This document shows, one piece after another, positions 1 to 5,859 of a DNA stretch of 6,630 nucleotides. The translations under genes were made by a program, and so were the position numbers. The stretch is from an uncultured Clostridia bacterium (GTDB lineage: Bacteria > Bacillota > Clostridia > Monoglobales > Firm-18): NCBI GenBank assembly GCA_937914775.1, contig CALDNB010000242.1, forward strand, positions 1 through 6,630. The letters run 5' to 3'. Below the pieces are notes generated by a model. That model ran no database searches. It was not told the DNA's origin and was given only the letters and a program-made list of their open reading frames with translations. Numbering within the stretch: position 1 is the stretch's first letter; every line of letters starts with the position of its first letter.

Positions 1-54
1 GCGGTGCTTTGTAATAGTCTTAAAATGATTAAATCCGTTACTTATATATCCCAT
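1..54 (-). CDS. DUF5662-like protein, N-terminal fragment (runs off left edge)
   Basis: Only the first 18 codons are present: ATG at 54-52, reading MGYISNGFNHFKTITKHR and open to the window edge. From memory, an N-terminal HFKTITKHR-type stretch is characteristic of the DUF5662 family of small uncharacterised Bacillota proteins, which normally continues with a conserved HDLSKYSPTEF-like segment. That segment would lie outside the window. The start is supported by a GGAGAG ribosome binding site just upstream (minus strand, about 58-63) and by lying only 10 bases after the aroK stop, so it should be the next cistron of the ispD-aro operon. The function of the family is unknown to me. The family call rests on one short motif, so it is tentative; that a coding region begins here is more secure. 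Confidence 0.55.
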   Translation of the reverse strand, partial: MGYISNGFNHFKTITKHR

Positions 55-64
55 ATTCTCTCCA

Positions 65-541
65 TTACTTTATACTTTTTGCTATTTCCTCTGCTAAAAG
101 CATAGGACTTTTGTCGCCGTTTACCGTTACATCAGCCCACGCCTTATACAAATGGTATCTTTCGTTATACAGTTTTTCTATGTCAGAACTGCTTTTTAAA
201 AGAGGTCTGTTCACGAAAAGACCTCTTGTTTTTAAAACTTCAGGTGGGGTGTCAATAAAAACAACTACGCCTTTTGACATCGCTTCCCTGTTGGCATCTG
301 TCTTTACAATTCCGCCTCCGGTAGAAACAACTGTATTCTCTTTTATTTCTTTTAAAGTTTCTGTTTCCAGATTTCTGAAATACTGCTCTCCCTGTGTTTT
401 GAATATGTCGGGAATACTTCCATATTTACTTTCAATTATACTGTCCGTGTCTGCTAAAGACATATTTAATTTTTTTGCAAGTATTTTTGAAACAGTAGTT
501 TTCCCTGAGCCCGGCATTCCTATTAAGTATATATTTTTCAT
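65..541 (-). CDS. aroK: Shikimate kinase
   Basis: Cytoplasmic nucleoside-monophosphate-kinase-fold enzyme that transfers phosphate from ATP to the 3-hydroxyl of shikimate, step 5 of chorismate synthesis. The 158-residue protein carries the whole family pattern: Walker A GMPGSGKT at residues 8-15; DTD at 31-33, with Asp33 as shikimate ligand; FRNLE at 55-59, with Arg56 as substrate-binding arginine; the GGG loop at 75-77; the lid with NRPLL around 111-115; and a further arginine near residue 128. Length is slightly under the usual 165-175 but no motif is missing. The ATG at 541 follows the aroC TAA directly (TAAATG, no gap). It has a GGAGG site at plus 549-553, 7 bases upstream, inside the end of aroC, so translation is probably coupled. 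Whether it would be named aroK or aroL cannot be told; aroK is the usual choice. Confidence 0.96.
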   Translation of the reverse strand: MKNIYLIGMPGSGKTTVSKILAKKLNMSLADTDSIIESKYGSIPDIFKTQGEQYFRNLETETLKEIKENTVVSTGGGIVKTDANREAMSKGVVVFIDTPPEVLKTRGLFVNRPLLKSSSDIEKLYNERYHLYKAWADVTVNGDKSPMLLAEEIAKSIK

Positions 542-1600
542 TTATTTGCCTCCAAGCAAATCAAGAACAACCAGTGCCGCACCGCTTTCTACTGCAACTG
601 TTGCTCTTGGCACTATGCAACTGTCGTGTCTTCCTTTTAGTTGTAATATTTCATTTGTTTTTGTATCAACATTTACTGTCTGCTGGGGTTTGAAAATTGA
701 CGGTGTAGGTTTTATTGCCACCTGGAAAACCACGTCACTGCCGTTGGTAATTCCGCCTGTTACACCACCATTGTTGTTGGTGACAGTTTTAATTTCACCG
801 TCTCTTACCTGATAACAGTCGTTTGCTTCGCTTCCCCGCATACTGGTAATTTCAAAGCCTTTGCCAAACTCTATTCCCTTAACTGCAGGTATTGAAAACA
901 TCATTTTTGCAATTTCGCTTTCCACAGAATGGAAAAATGGCTCTCCCACTCCTGCAGGTACGTTCTTTATAACGCATCTTATAACCCCGCCCACAGAATC
1001 TCCATCTTTTGCGGCATTCTCCATTTCCTGCAAAAACTTTTCTTTGTAACTGTCCTCTGCAACAGGGAAGTCTGCTTTTTGCATTTCTTTTACGTCGTCT
1101 GTTTCTGTTGGGCATTTTGTATTACCAACCGACACTACATAGGAATAGATTTCTATACCTTTGTCCCTTAAAATCTGCCTTGCAACGCTTCCTGCAAAGG
1201 TAAGTGGTGCAGTTAAACGTCCGCTGAAATGTCCGCCACCTGATACGTCGTTAAAGCCGTCATATTTTATAAAGGCAGGGTAATCGGAATGTCCCGGTCT
1301 TACAAGGTTTTCCAGTTCGCTGTAATCCTTTCCTCTTGTATCTCCGTTTCTTATTATAAAGGCAAGGGGTGCCCCTGTTGTTACCCCGTCTTTTACCCCT
1401 GACAAAATTTCATAATTGTCCGCTTCCTGACGCTTTGTAGTATATAGTGCCTTGTGGTTTCTGCGTTTTAAAAACATATCAATATAGGGGAAGTCAAGTT
1501 TAACGCCGTGAGGCACAGAAGAAATTACTCCCCCGATTGCCGGACCGTGAGACTCCCCGAATATTGTAAACTGAATATTTTTACCAAATACTGCACCCAT
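542..1600 (-). CDS. aroC: Chorismate synthase
   Basis: Catalyses the last common step of aromatic biosynthesis: anti-1,4-elimination of phosphate from 5-enolpyruvylshikimate-3-phosphate to give chorismate, using reduced FMN. The 352-residue protein shows FGESHG at 14-19 with the proposed catalytic His18, RPGHSDYP at 101-108 with the second histidine (His104), the glycine-rich GGGHFSGRLTAP at 121-132, GGVTGGITNG at 278-287, and RHDSCIVPRA at 324-333 with the conserved aspartate (Asp326). All these are family signatures. The basic stretch after residue 45 reads RRNHKALYTTKRQEAD, where many homologues have an R-R-x-P-G version; this looks like clade variation and not damage. The start ATG overlaps the aroB stop by one base (TAATG). 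Its ribosome site AAGGAG (plus 1609-1614, 8-base spacing) lies in the last aroB codons, which argues for translational coupling. Confidence 0.97.
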   Translation of the reverse strand: MGAVFGKNIQFTIFGESHGPAIGGVISSVPHGVKLDFPYIDMFLKRRNHKALYTTKRQEADNYEILSGVKDGVTTGAPLAFIIRNGDTRGKDYSELENLVRPGHSDYPAFIKYDGFNDVSGGGHFSGRLTAPLTFAGSVARQILRDKGIEIYSYVVSVGNTKCPTETDDVKEMQKADFPVAEDSYKEKFLQEMENAAKDGDSVGGVIRCVIKNVPAGVGEPFFHSVESEIAKMMFSIPAVKGIEFGKGFEITSMRGSEANDCYQVRDGEIKTVTNNNGGVTGGITNGSDVVFQVAIKPTPSIFKPQQTVNVDTKTNEILQLKGRHDSCIVPRATVAVESGAALVVLDLLGGK

Positions 1601-2604
1601 TACAAAATCTCCTTTTTAATTATTGCTTTGCCAAGTTCCTCTAATACTATATAGTTTATTCCGTCTGTTGTTGCCTTTTTATCCTTTTTTATTATTTCTT
1701 TTGCGTCTTTTTCCGGTACTGTTGCCTCGGGGAAATATAAATTGTATTTTTCGCACATATTTTTAATTAACTGATATGTTCCCTCTTTTGTAATACCCAT
1801 TTTTTCAGAAATATCCGTTATGTAAAGCATACCTGTTGCCACGCCCTCGCCGTGAGTGTATTTGTCGTAATTGTAATAGCACTCAACTGCGTGACCGTAA
1901 GTGTGCCCGAAGTTTAAAATCATTCTTTCGCCTTTGTCAAACTCGTCATTCTCAACAATATCTCTTTTTATCTCAACACACTTTTTAATTACTGCGGCAA
2001 TATCAATATCGTCTTCAAACAGGGACATAAACAAATCCTTGTCTTTAATTGCACCGTATTTAATTACCTCAGCCATTCCGTCAGAAAATACGCGTTTTGG
2101 AAGAGTGCTTAAAACTTCAGGGTCAATTATTACCTTTGACGGTGGATAAAAGTTGCCAACGAGGTTTTTACCCTGTGGAAGATTTACCGCTACCTTTCCA
2201 CCAACACTGCTGTCCACTTGTGACAACAAGGTAGTAGGAACGCCCACATATTTAATTCCACGTAAATATGTGGCACAGGCGAAGCCCGTCAAATCTCCAA
2301 TGACGCCACCGCCGAATGCAACTACAGTGTCGTCCCTTGTAAGCCCTGCTTTTAAAAACTGCTCATACAGTTCCATTAAATATTTATGGCTTTTGGTATG
2401 TTCGCCAAAGGGTAAAACGTAATAAAAGCAATCAAGGGTTTCTTTTATCTTTTTGCCGTATATACCATCTACATTTGAATCTGTTACTACAAAAATCTTA
2501 CCCTGCCCCGATATTTCTTTTACTTCTTCCTGCAATCGTGACAATATGTTGTTTTCAATTATTACCTTGTAACCGCCTTTGCTTGTTTTAACATCTACAA
2601 CCAT
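1600..2604 (-). CDS. aroB: 3-Dehydroquinate synthase
   Basis: Converts 3-deoxy-D-arabino-heptulosonate 7-phosphate to 3-dehydroquinate, step 2 of the shikimate pathway, in the cytoplasm with NAD+ and a divalent metal (usually zinc). Visible family features in the 334 residues are: FGEHTKS at 66-72; the dinucleotide loop GGGVIGDLTGF at 98-108; PTTLLSQVDSSVGGK at 123-137; KNLVGNFYPP at 146-155; and the three metal ligands Glu179 (in GMAEVIKYG), His234 (in FGHTYGHA, with His238) and His251 (in HGEGVATGM). Length is a little below the usual 345-365, with the shortening at the termini and no motif lost. ATG at 2604 lies two bases after the ispD stop, preceded by AAGGA with about 8-base spacing. 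Related sugar-alcohol cyclases share the fold, but the aroC-aroK context fixes the assignment. Confidence 0.97.
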   Translation of the reverse strand: MVVDVKTSKGGYKVIIENNILSRLQEEVKEISGQGKIFVVTDSNVDGIYGKKIKETLDCFYYVLPFGEHTKSHKYLMELYEQFLKAGLTRDDTVVAFGGGVIGDLTGFACATYLRGIKYVGVPTTLLSQVDSSVGGKVAVNLPQGKNLVGNFYPPSKVIIDPEVLSTLPKRVFSDGMAEVIKYGAIKDKDLFMSLFEDDIDIAAVIKKCVEIKRDIVENDEFDKGERMILNFGHTYGHAVECYYNYDKYTHGEGVATGMLYITDISEKMGITKEGTYQLIKNMCEKYNLYFPEATVPEKDAKEIIKKDKKATTDGINYIVLEELGKAIIKKEIL

Positions 2605-2606
2605 TT

Positions 2607-3281
2607 TTATTCCTTCTTTTCAAGTAAAAATTCTGCCAGTTCAAAATCTTCTTCTGTAGTGGTTTTTATATTGCTTTTGTCTCCTGCCACTACTTTTACG
2701 CTTAAGCCTCTGCTTTCAAAAATCTGGCAGTCATCAGTATATGTAAGTCCTACATTCTTCTCGTAGGCTTCTTTTAAGGCCACCGTATCAAAACATTGAG
2801 GAGTCTGTATCTGCCAAAGATTTCTTCGGTCAACAGTACTTTTAATCTCGTCACCGTCAACTGCTTTTAGTGTATCTGTAACAGGTGCGCCTAATGCCGC
2901 ACCGCCGTATTTTTTTGCCTCTTCCACTACCTGTTTTATGCGTTCCTCTTTAATACACGGTCTTACCCCGTCGTGAATTGCAACAAAGTCTGACTTTACA
3001 TACATAAGTCCGTTTCTTACAGAATCTGTTCTTGTTTCTCCACCTGCTACAATATCTGAAACCTTGTTAAGTCCGTATTGCTTTACAAGACCATTGGTTT
3101 TTGCAATGTCCTCTTTTGCTGTAACTATTACTATGTCATCTATTATTTCTGACTTCTCAAATGCCAGTACTGTATGGACTATAACAGGAATGTCTTTAAT
3201 TAATAAAAACTGCTTTTTAACACGGGAGTTCATTCGTGTCCCGTTTCCTGCCGCAACTATTAATGCGGTAACTTTTTGCAT
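2607..3281 (-). CDS. ispD: 2-C-methyl-D-erythritol 4-phosphate cytidylyltransferase
   Basis: Couples CTP to 2-C-methyl-D-erythritol 4-phosphate, giving CDP-methylerythritol and pyrophosphate, in the MEP route to isoprenoid precursors. Numbering from the ATG at 3281 gives 224 residues, a normal IspD length. Motifs are: the nucleotide-binding loop AAGNGTRM at 10-17 followed by KKQF with its lysine; HDGVRP at 103-108, whose aspartate binds metal; GAPVTDTLK at 131-139; TVDRRNLW at 149-156; QTPQ at 159-162; TYTDD at 180-184; and VAGDKSNIKTTTEEDFELAE near the C-terminus. A longer reading opens with GTG at 3290, but that GTG is part of the GAGGTG ribosome site serving the ATG. TarI/RibI ribitol-phosphate cytidylyltransferases are the main alternative. 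The PVTDTLK segment and absence of teichoic acid genes favour IspD. It is the first gene of the aro operon. Confidence 0.95.
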   Translation of the reverse strand: MQKVTALIVAAGNGTRMNSRVKKQFLLIKDIPVIVHTVLAFEKSEIIDDIVIVTAKEDIAKTNGLVKQYGLNKVSDIVAGGETRTDSVRNGLMYVKSDFVAIHDGVRPCIKEERIKQVVEEAKKYGGAALGAPVTDTLKAVDGDEIKSTVDRRNLWQIQTPQCFDTVALKEAYEKNVGLTYTDDCQIFESRGLSVKVVAGDKSNIKTTTEEDFELAEFLLEKKE

Positions 3282-3287
3282 AATTTT

Positions 3288-3293
3288 CACCTC
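3288..3293 (-). promoter_or_regulatory. Ribosome binding site deciding the ispD start
   Basis: On the minus strand GAGGTG lies 6 bases before the ATG at 3281. A gene model starting at the GTG (3290-3288) would use bases of the Shine-Dalgarno itself and would have no site of its own upstream, so the ATG is preferred. Confidence 0.8.
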
Positions 3294-3313
3294 GGTCTTA
3301 GGTTATCATACTT

Positions 3314-3342
3314 ATTATAACATTTTCACATAATAAAATCAA
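3314..3342 (-). promoter_or_regulatory. Sigma-A promoter of the ispD-aroB-aroC-aroK operon
   Basis: Minus strand: -35 TTGATT (plus 3337-3342), a 17-base spacer, and -10 TATAAT (plus 3314-3319) preceded by TG one base away, giving an extended -10 (TGTTATAAT). The start of transcription should be near 3307, leaving a leader of only about 25 bases before ispD, too short for a riboswitch or attenuator. The promoter sits between the permease terminator and ispD, so the aro operon is an independent transcription unit. Confidence 0.85.
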
Positions 3343-3379
3343 TAAAAAATGCTCGTAATCTGAGAGATTACGAGCATTT
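3341..3379 (-). terminator. Rho-independent terminator of the purine permease gene
   Basis: A perfect 14-bp inverted repeat, AAATGCTCGTAATC at 3347-3360 and its exact complement at 3366-3379, encloses a 5-base loop. On the minus strand the hairpin is followed by TTTTTTATT, and it begins 13 bases past the permease stop codon. The plus-strand side lacks a comparable T-run (only TTT, then AAACTG), so it reads as a one-way terminator for the permease. Confidence 0.93.
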
Positions 3380-3392
3380 AAACTGTTGGAAA

Positions 3393-4748
3393 TTATGCTA
3401 TTGTTGTATATATGTAGATTGCAAACAATAAAACTGAAATCCACATAACAGGAGAAATATCTTTTACTTTACCTGTTAAAAGTTTTAGTACAACCCAGGA
3501 AATCATAGCAAACATAATACCTGTTGCAATTGAATATGCAAAAGGCATCATAACAACTGCTAAAAATCCACCGATAGCATCTGCAACGTCACCGTCAAAG
3601 TCCATCTTTGTTACTGCTGACAACATCAAAAGACCAACGAATAACATAGCAGGTGTTGTAGCAAATCCGGGAATTGCAAGGAAAACAGGAGCAAAGGGAA
3701 TTGCAATTAAGAACATTATACCTGTTGTTAATGCTGTCAAACCTGTTCTTCCTCCTGCTGCTACACCGGCTGAAGATTCAACGTAACTTGTAACTGTTGA
3801 TGTACCAAGACACGCACCTGCAACTGTACCTACAGCGTCCGCCATAAGTGCTCCGCCTGCTTTTGGAAGTGAACCGTCTTCTGCCAGTAAATCCCCTTTT
3901 TGTGCTACACCAATCAATGTACCTACTGTATCAAAAAGATCTGTATATAGGAATGTAAACATTACAACTGCAAAAGACATAAAGTTTTTGGCAATAAAAC
4001 CAAAGTCAAACTGGAATAGTGCAGGAGCCGCAAAGTTTGCTTTAATTGATTCCCATGAAAGAGACGGAATTAAAGAATATACTCCTGCTTCCACGTCAAC
4101 TACGTACCAGCCGATTAACTGTGCAATAATTCCAAGTACCCATGTAGCCAAAATACCAATCAGGATATCACCTTTAACTTTGTAGTGATGTAATACGCCG
4201 ATGATTAAAAGACCAACTATTGCTAAAACAACCTGAGGTGAGCCCAAGTTTCCAAGACCTACCAATGTAGAGTCGTTGTTTACAACAACCCCTGCATTGA
4301 TTAATGCAATAATTGTGATGAACAAACCAATACCTGCTGTGATACCAAGTTTTAAGTTCTTTGGAATTTTGTTAACCAATGCTTCTCTGAACTTAAAGAT
4401 TGAAAGAATCATAAAGATAAAACCTTCAATTAATATAGCCGTTAATGCTACTTTGTATGAATAACCCATAGTCAAACATACTGTGTAAGTAAAGAAAGCA
4501 TTAAGACCCATACCTGACGCCAGTGCTACAGGGTAGTTGGCAAAAAACGCCATACAGATTGTAGCAATCGCCGCTGACAGTGCTGTTGCCATAAAGATAG
4601 CAGGAGCACCGGGACCGTCGGGGATAATGCCTAACATACCTGGGTTAACTGCCAAAATGTAAGACATCGCCAAAAAAGTGGTGATTCCGGCAATAATTTC
4701 AGTTTTTACATTAGTGCCGTGCTCTTTTAACTTAAATAGTTTTTCCAT
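3393..4748 (-). CDS. AzgA-type (NCS2) purine permease
   Basis: Integral membrane nucleobase:cation symporter of the NCS2 superfamily, COG2252/AzgA branch (relatives include E. coli AdeP/GhxP and B. subtilis PbuG/PbuO), which import adenine, guanine or hypoxanthine. The 451-residue protein is full length for the family and dominated by hydrophobic segments. Diagnostic stretches are EIIAGITTFLAMSYILAVNP at 17-36, GMGLNAFFTY at 79-88, YTDLFDTVGTLIGVA at 268-282, and GTSTVTSYVESSAG at 315-328 followed by VAAGGRTGLTA, the substrate and ion-binding region of this branch. ATG at 4748 has a strong GGGAGG site with 7-base spacing. It is transcribed alone from its own promoter and closed by a hairpin terminator. 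Which purine it carries cannot be read from sequence. Divergence from a gene that releases adenine makes purine salvage the natural role (inference). Confidence 0.93.
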   Translation of the reverse strand: MEKLFKLKEHGTNVKTEIIAGITTFLAMSYILAVNPGMLGIIPDGPGAPAIFMATALSAAIATICMAFFANYPVALASGMGLNAFFTYTVCLTMGYSYKVALTAILIEGFIFMILSIFKFREALVNKIPKNLKLGITAGIGLFITIIALINAGVVVNNDSTLVGLGNLGSPQVVLAIVGLLIIGVLHHYKVKGDILIGILATWVLGIIAQLIGWYVVDVEAGVYSLIPSLSWESIKANFAAPALFQFDFGFIAKNFMSFAVVMFTFLYTDLFDTVGTLIGVAQKGDLLAEDGSLPKAGGALMADAVGTVAGACLGTSTVTSYVESSAGVAAGGRTGLTALTTGIMFLIAIPFAPVFLAIPGFATTPAMLFVGLLMLSAVTKMDFDGDVADAIGGFLAVVMMPFAYSIATGIMFAMISWVVLKLLTGKVKDISPVMWISVLLFAIYIYTTIA

Positions 4749-4783
4749 TTTTCATCCTCCCAAAAAATATTTTACTTAACTTA

Positions 4784-4812
4784 AGTATAACCTAATTTTT
4801 TAAATTAGTCAA
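4784..4812 (-). promoter_or_regulatory. Sigma-A promoter of the purine permease gene
   Basis: Minus strand: -35 TTGACT (plus 4807-4812), a 17-base spacer, and -10 TATACT (plus 4784-4789). Transcription should begin near 4777, about 30 bases before the ATG. That leaves no room for a purine riboswitch, which controls many Bacillota permeases of this family. The spacer and the edge of the -35 contain a perfect palindrome, listed separately. Confidence 0.85.
4792..4808. repeat. Perfect 7-bp inverted repeat inside the permease promoter
   Basis: CTAATTT (4792-4798) and AAATTAG (4802-4808) are exact complements around a TTT centre. The element fills the promoter spacer and touches the -35 box, where a repressor would block polymerase. 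It is AT-rich, so chance is a real alternative; an operator role is inference. Confidence 0.4.
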
Positions 4813-4853
4813 TTATCATTCAAGGCATATTTCAAGAAAAACAACCAAAACTA

Positions 4854-4882
4854 TTTACTAAAAAATAAAAGTATAGTATAAT
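4854..4882 (+). promoter_or_regulatory. Sigma-A promoter of the nucleosidase operon
   Basis: TTTACT at 4854-4859, a 17-base spacer and a consensus TATAAT at 4877-4882. The predicted start of transcription is near 4889, directly before the AGGGAGG ribosome site at 4893-4899, so the leader is under 20 bases. It is divergent from the permease promoter; the two -35 boxes are about 41 bases apart and do not overlap. Confidence 0.83.
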
Positions 4883-4906
4883 TAAATTGGTAAGGGAGGT
4901 ATAATA

Positions 4907-5596
4907 ATGTTAGGTATAATTGGTGCTATGGATATAGAAGTAAAGGAACTTTGCTCCATGCTTGAACTAAAAGAAGTGACAGAAATTGCAGGTATAAAGT
5001 TCAACGTGGGTACTCTTTCGGGCAAAGATATAGTAATTGCAAAATGCAGCGAGGGCAAGGTAAATGCTGCTGTTGCCGCCCAGATAATGTGCCTTAAATA
5101 TCATACAGACAAAATTATAAACACAGGTGTTGCGGGAGGGCTTCTTCCTGAAATGGATATTTGTGATATTGTTGTGGCAACTGCTTCTGTCCAGCACGAC
5201 TACGACATTACTCCTTTAGGATATGAAAAAGGAAAAATCCCAAATATTGATACAGTTACTTTCCCCTGTGACAAAAAAATGACCGACACCCTGTATGAAA
5301 TCGCCTCAAAAATAGAGGGGATAAAAGCATACAAAGGCGTAGTTGCATCAGGGGACCAGTTTATTAACAGCAACGACAAAATGACAGAAATAAGAACTAC
5401 CTTTGATGCGGTATGTGCCGAAATGGAAGGGGGAGCAATCGGTCAGGTTTGCCATCTTAACAAAACCTCCTACTGCGTTCTCCGTGCAATGTCTGACAAA
5501 GCAGACAATAATTCAAATATTGATTTTCCGACTTTTGTGGAAATGGCTTGTAAAAACACAGTAACCATTCTTAAAGAATATATTAAAACATTGTAG
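4907..5596 (+). CDS. mtnN: 5'-Methylthioadenosine/S-adenosylhomocysteine nucleosidase
   Basis: Cytoplasmic N-ribosyl hydrolase that splits adenine from 5'-methylthioadenosine, S-adenosylhomocysteine and usually 5'-deoxyadenosine, clearing inhibitory by-products of AdoMet chemistry and feeding purine and methionine salvage. The 229 residues match the MTAN family in length and landmarks: GIIGAMDIEV at 3-12 with the catalytic-water glutamate Glu11; NTGVAGGL at 72-79; DITPLGYEKGKIP at 100-112; SGDQFIN at 148-154; AEMEGGAI at 171-178 with ribose-binding Glu174; and RAMSDKAD at 193-200 with catalytic Asp197. These correspond to E. coli Glu12, Glu174 and Asp197. The ATG at 4907 has GGGAGG 7 bases upstream. 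It is the first gene of a three-gene plus-strand operon, and its stop codon lies within the ribosome site of the next gene. The name pfs is also used. Confidence 0.96.
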   Translation: MLGIIGAMDIEVKELCSMLELKEVTEIAGIKFNVGTLSGKDIVIAKCSEGKVNAAVAAQIMCLKYHTDKIINTGVAGGLLPEMDICDIVVATASVQHDYDITPLGYEKGKIPNIDTVTFPCDKKMTDTLYEIASKIEGIKAYKGVVASGDQFINSNDKMTEIRTTFDAVCAEMEGGAIGQVCHLNKTSYCVLRAMSDKADNNSNIDFPTFVEMACKNTVTILKEYIKTL

Positions 5597-5600
5597 GTGA
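5595..5600 (+). promoter_or_regulatory. Ribosome binding site deciding the TSCPD gene start
   Basis: AGGTGA overlaps the mtnN TAG stop and lies 5 bases before ATG 5606. The in-frame GTG at 5597-5599 is part of this site, so a start there would leave the gene with no Shine-Dalgarno at proper spacing. Confidence 0.8.
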
Positions 5601-5605
5601 CAAAA

Positions 5606-5854
5606 ATGAAATACAGCGTAAAACCAAAAGGCGTATGTGCCAGTTTAATAGAATTTGATTTAGATGACGGAATTGTTAAAGACATTAAATTCACACACGG
5701 TTGCAACGGCAATTCCAAAGGAATTTCCGCCCTTGCAGAGGGAATGGAGGCAACAGAGGTAATTAAACGGCTTAAAGGAATTAAGTGCGGTTTTAAAAAC
5801 ACCTCCTGTCCCGACCAACTTGCAACAGTATTAGAGGAAATAACAAAGGAATGA
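5606..5854 (+). CDS. Four-cysteine TSCPD-domain protein (TIGR03905-like)
   Basis: An 82-residue soluble protein, essentially a stand-alone TSCPD domain. The same domain is found at the C-terminus of some B12-dependent ribonucleotide reductases, and single-domain versions form the '4-Cys' family TIGR03905, common in Clostridia and without a known function. Counting from ATG 5606, the cysteines are Cys11 (KGVC), Cys33 (GCNGN), Cys61 (IKCG) and Cys68 in the name motif TSCPD (66-70). GCNGNSKGIS and VIKRLKGIKC are also typical. Four conserved cysteines suggest metal or iron-sulfur binding, which is inference. An upstream in-frame GTG (5597) would add three residues but lies in the ribosome site. 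The gene is probably translationally coupled to mtnN, and its TGA stop is five bases before the next ATG. No signal peptide or membrane segment is visible. Confidence 0.9.
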   Translation: MKYSVKPKGVCASLIEFDLDDGIVKDIKFTHGCNGNSKGISALAEGMEATEVIKRLKGIKCGFKNTSCPDQLATVLEEITKE

Positions 5855-5859
5855 TTTAA

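Noticed and set aside
111..812. A 233-codon open frame on the plus strand opposite aroK and aroC
   Set aside because: It lies wholly antisense to two clear enzymes, crosses their junction, has no ribosome site and resembles no protein; it is a shadow of codon bias.
1477..1525. Possible defect in chorismate synthase near residues 46-50 (RRNHK in place of an R-R-x-P-G pattern)
   Set aside because: The frame is intact, the flanking T-x-R-x-E-A-D residues and all catalytic histidines are kept, and this region varies between clades.
2153..2422. An 89-codon plus-strand frame opposite aroB
   Set aside because: Covers the conserved catalytic region of aroB in antisense; composition is a mirror of that gene.
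3347..3379. Bidirectional terminator, or a small RNA hairpin
   Set aside because: The stem is perfect, but a T-run follows only on the minus strand, and no plus-strand gene ends here.
4749..4790. Purine riboswitch upstream of the purine permease
   Set aside because: Such riboswitches are common before this family, but the predicted leader is only about 30 bases and the conserved aptamer core is absent.
5470..5802. A 110-codon minus-strand frame opposite mtnN and the TSCPD gene
   Set aside because: Antisense to two well-supported genes, no ribosome site and no recognisable domain.
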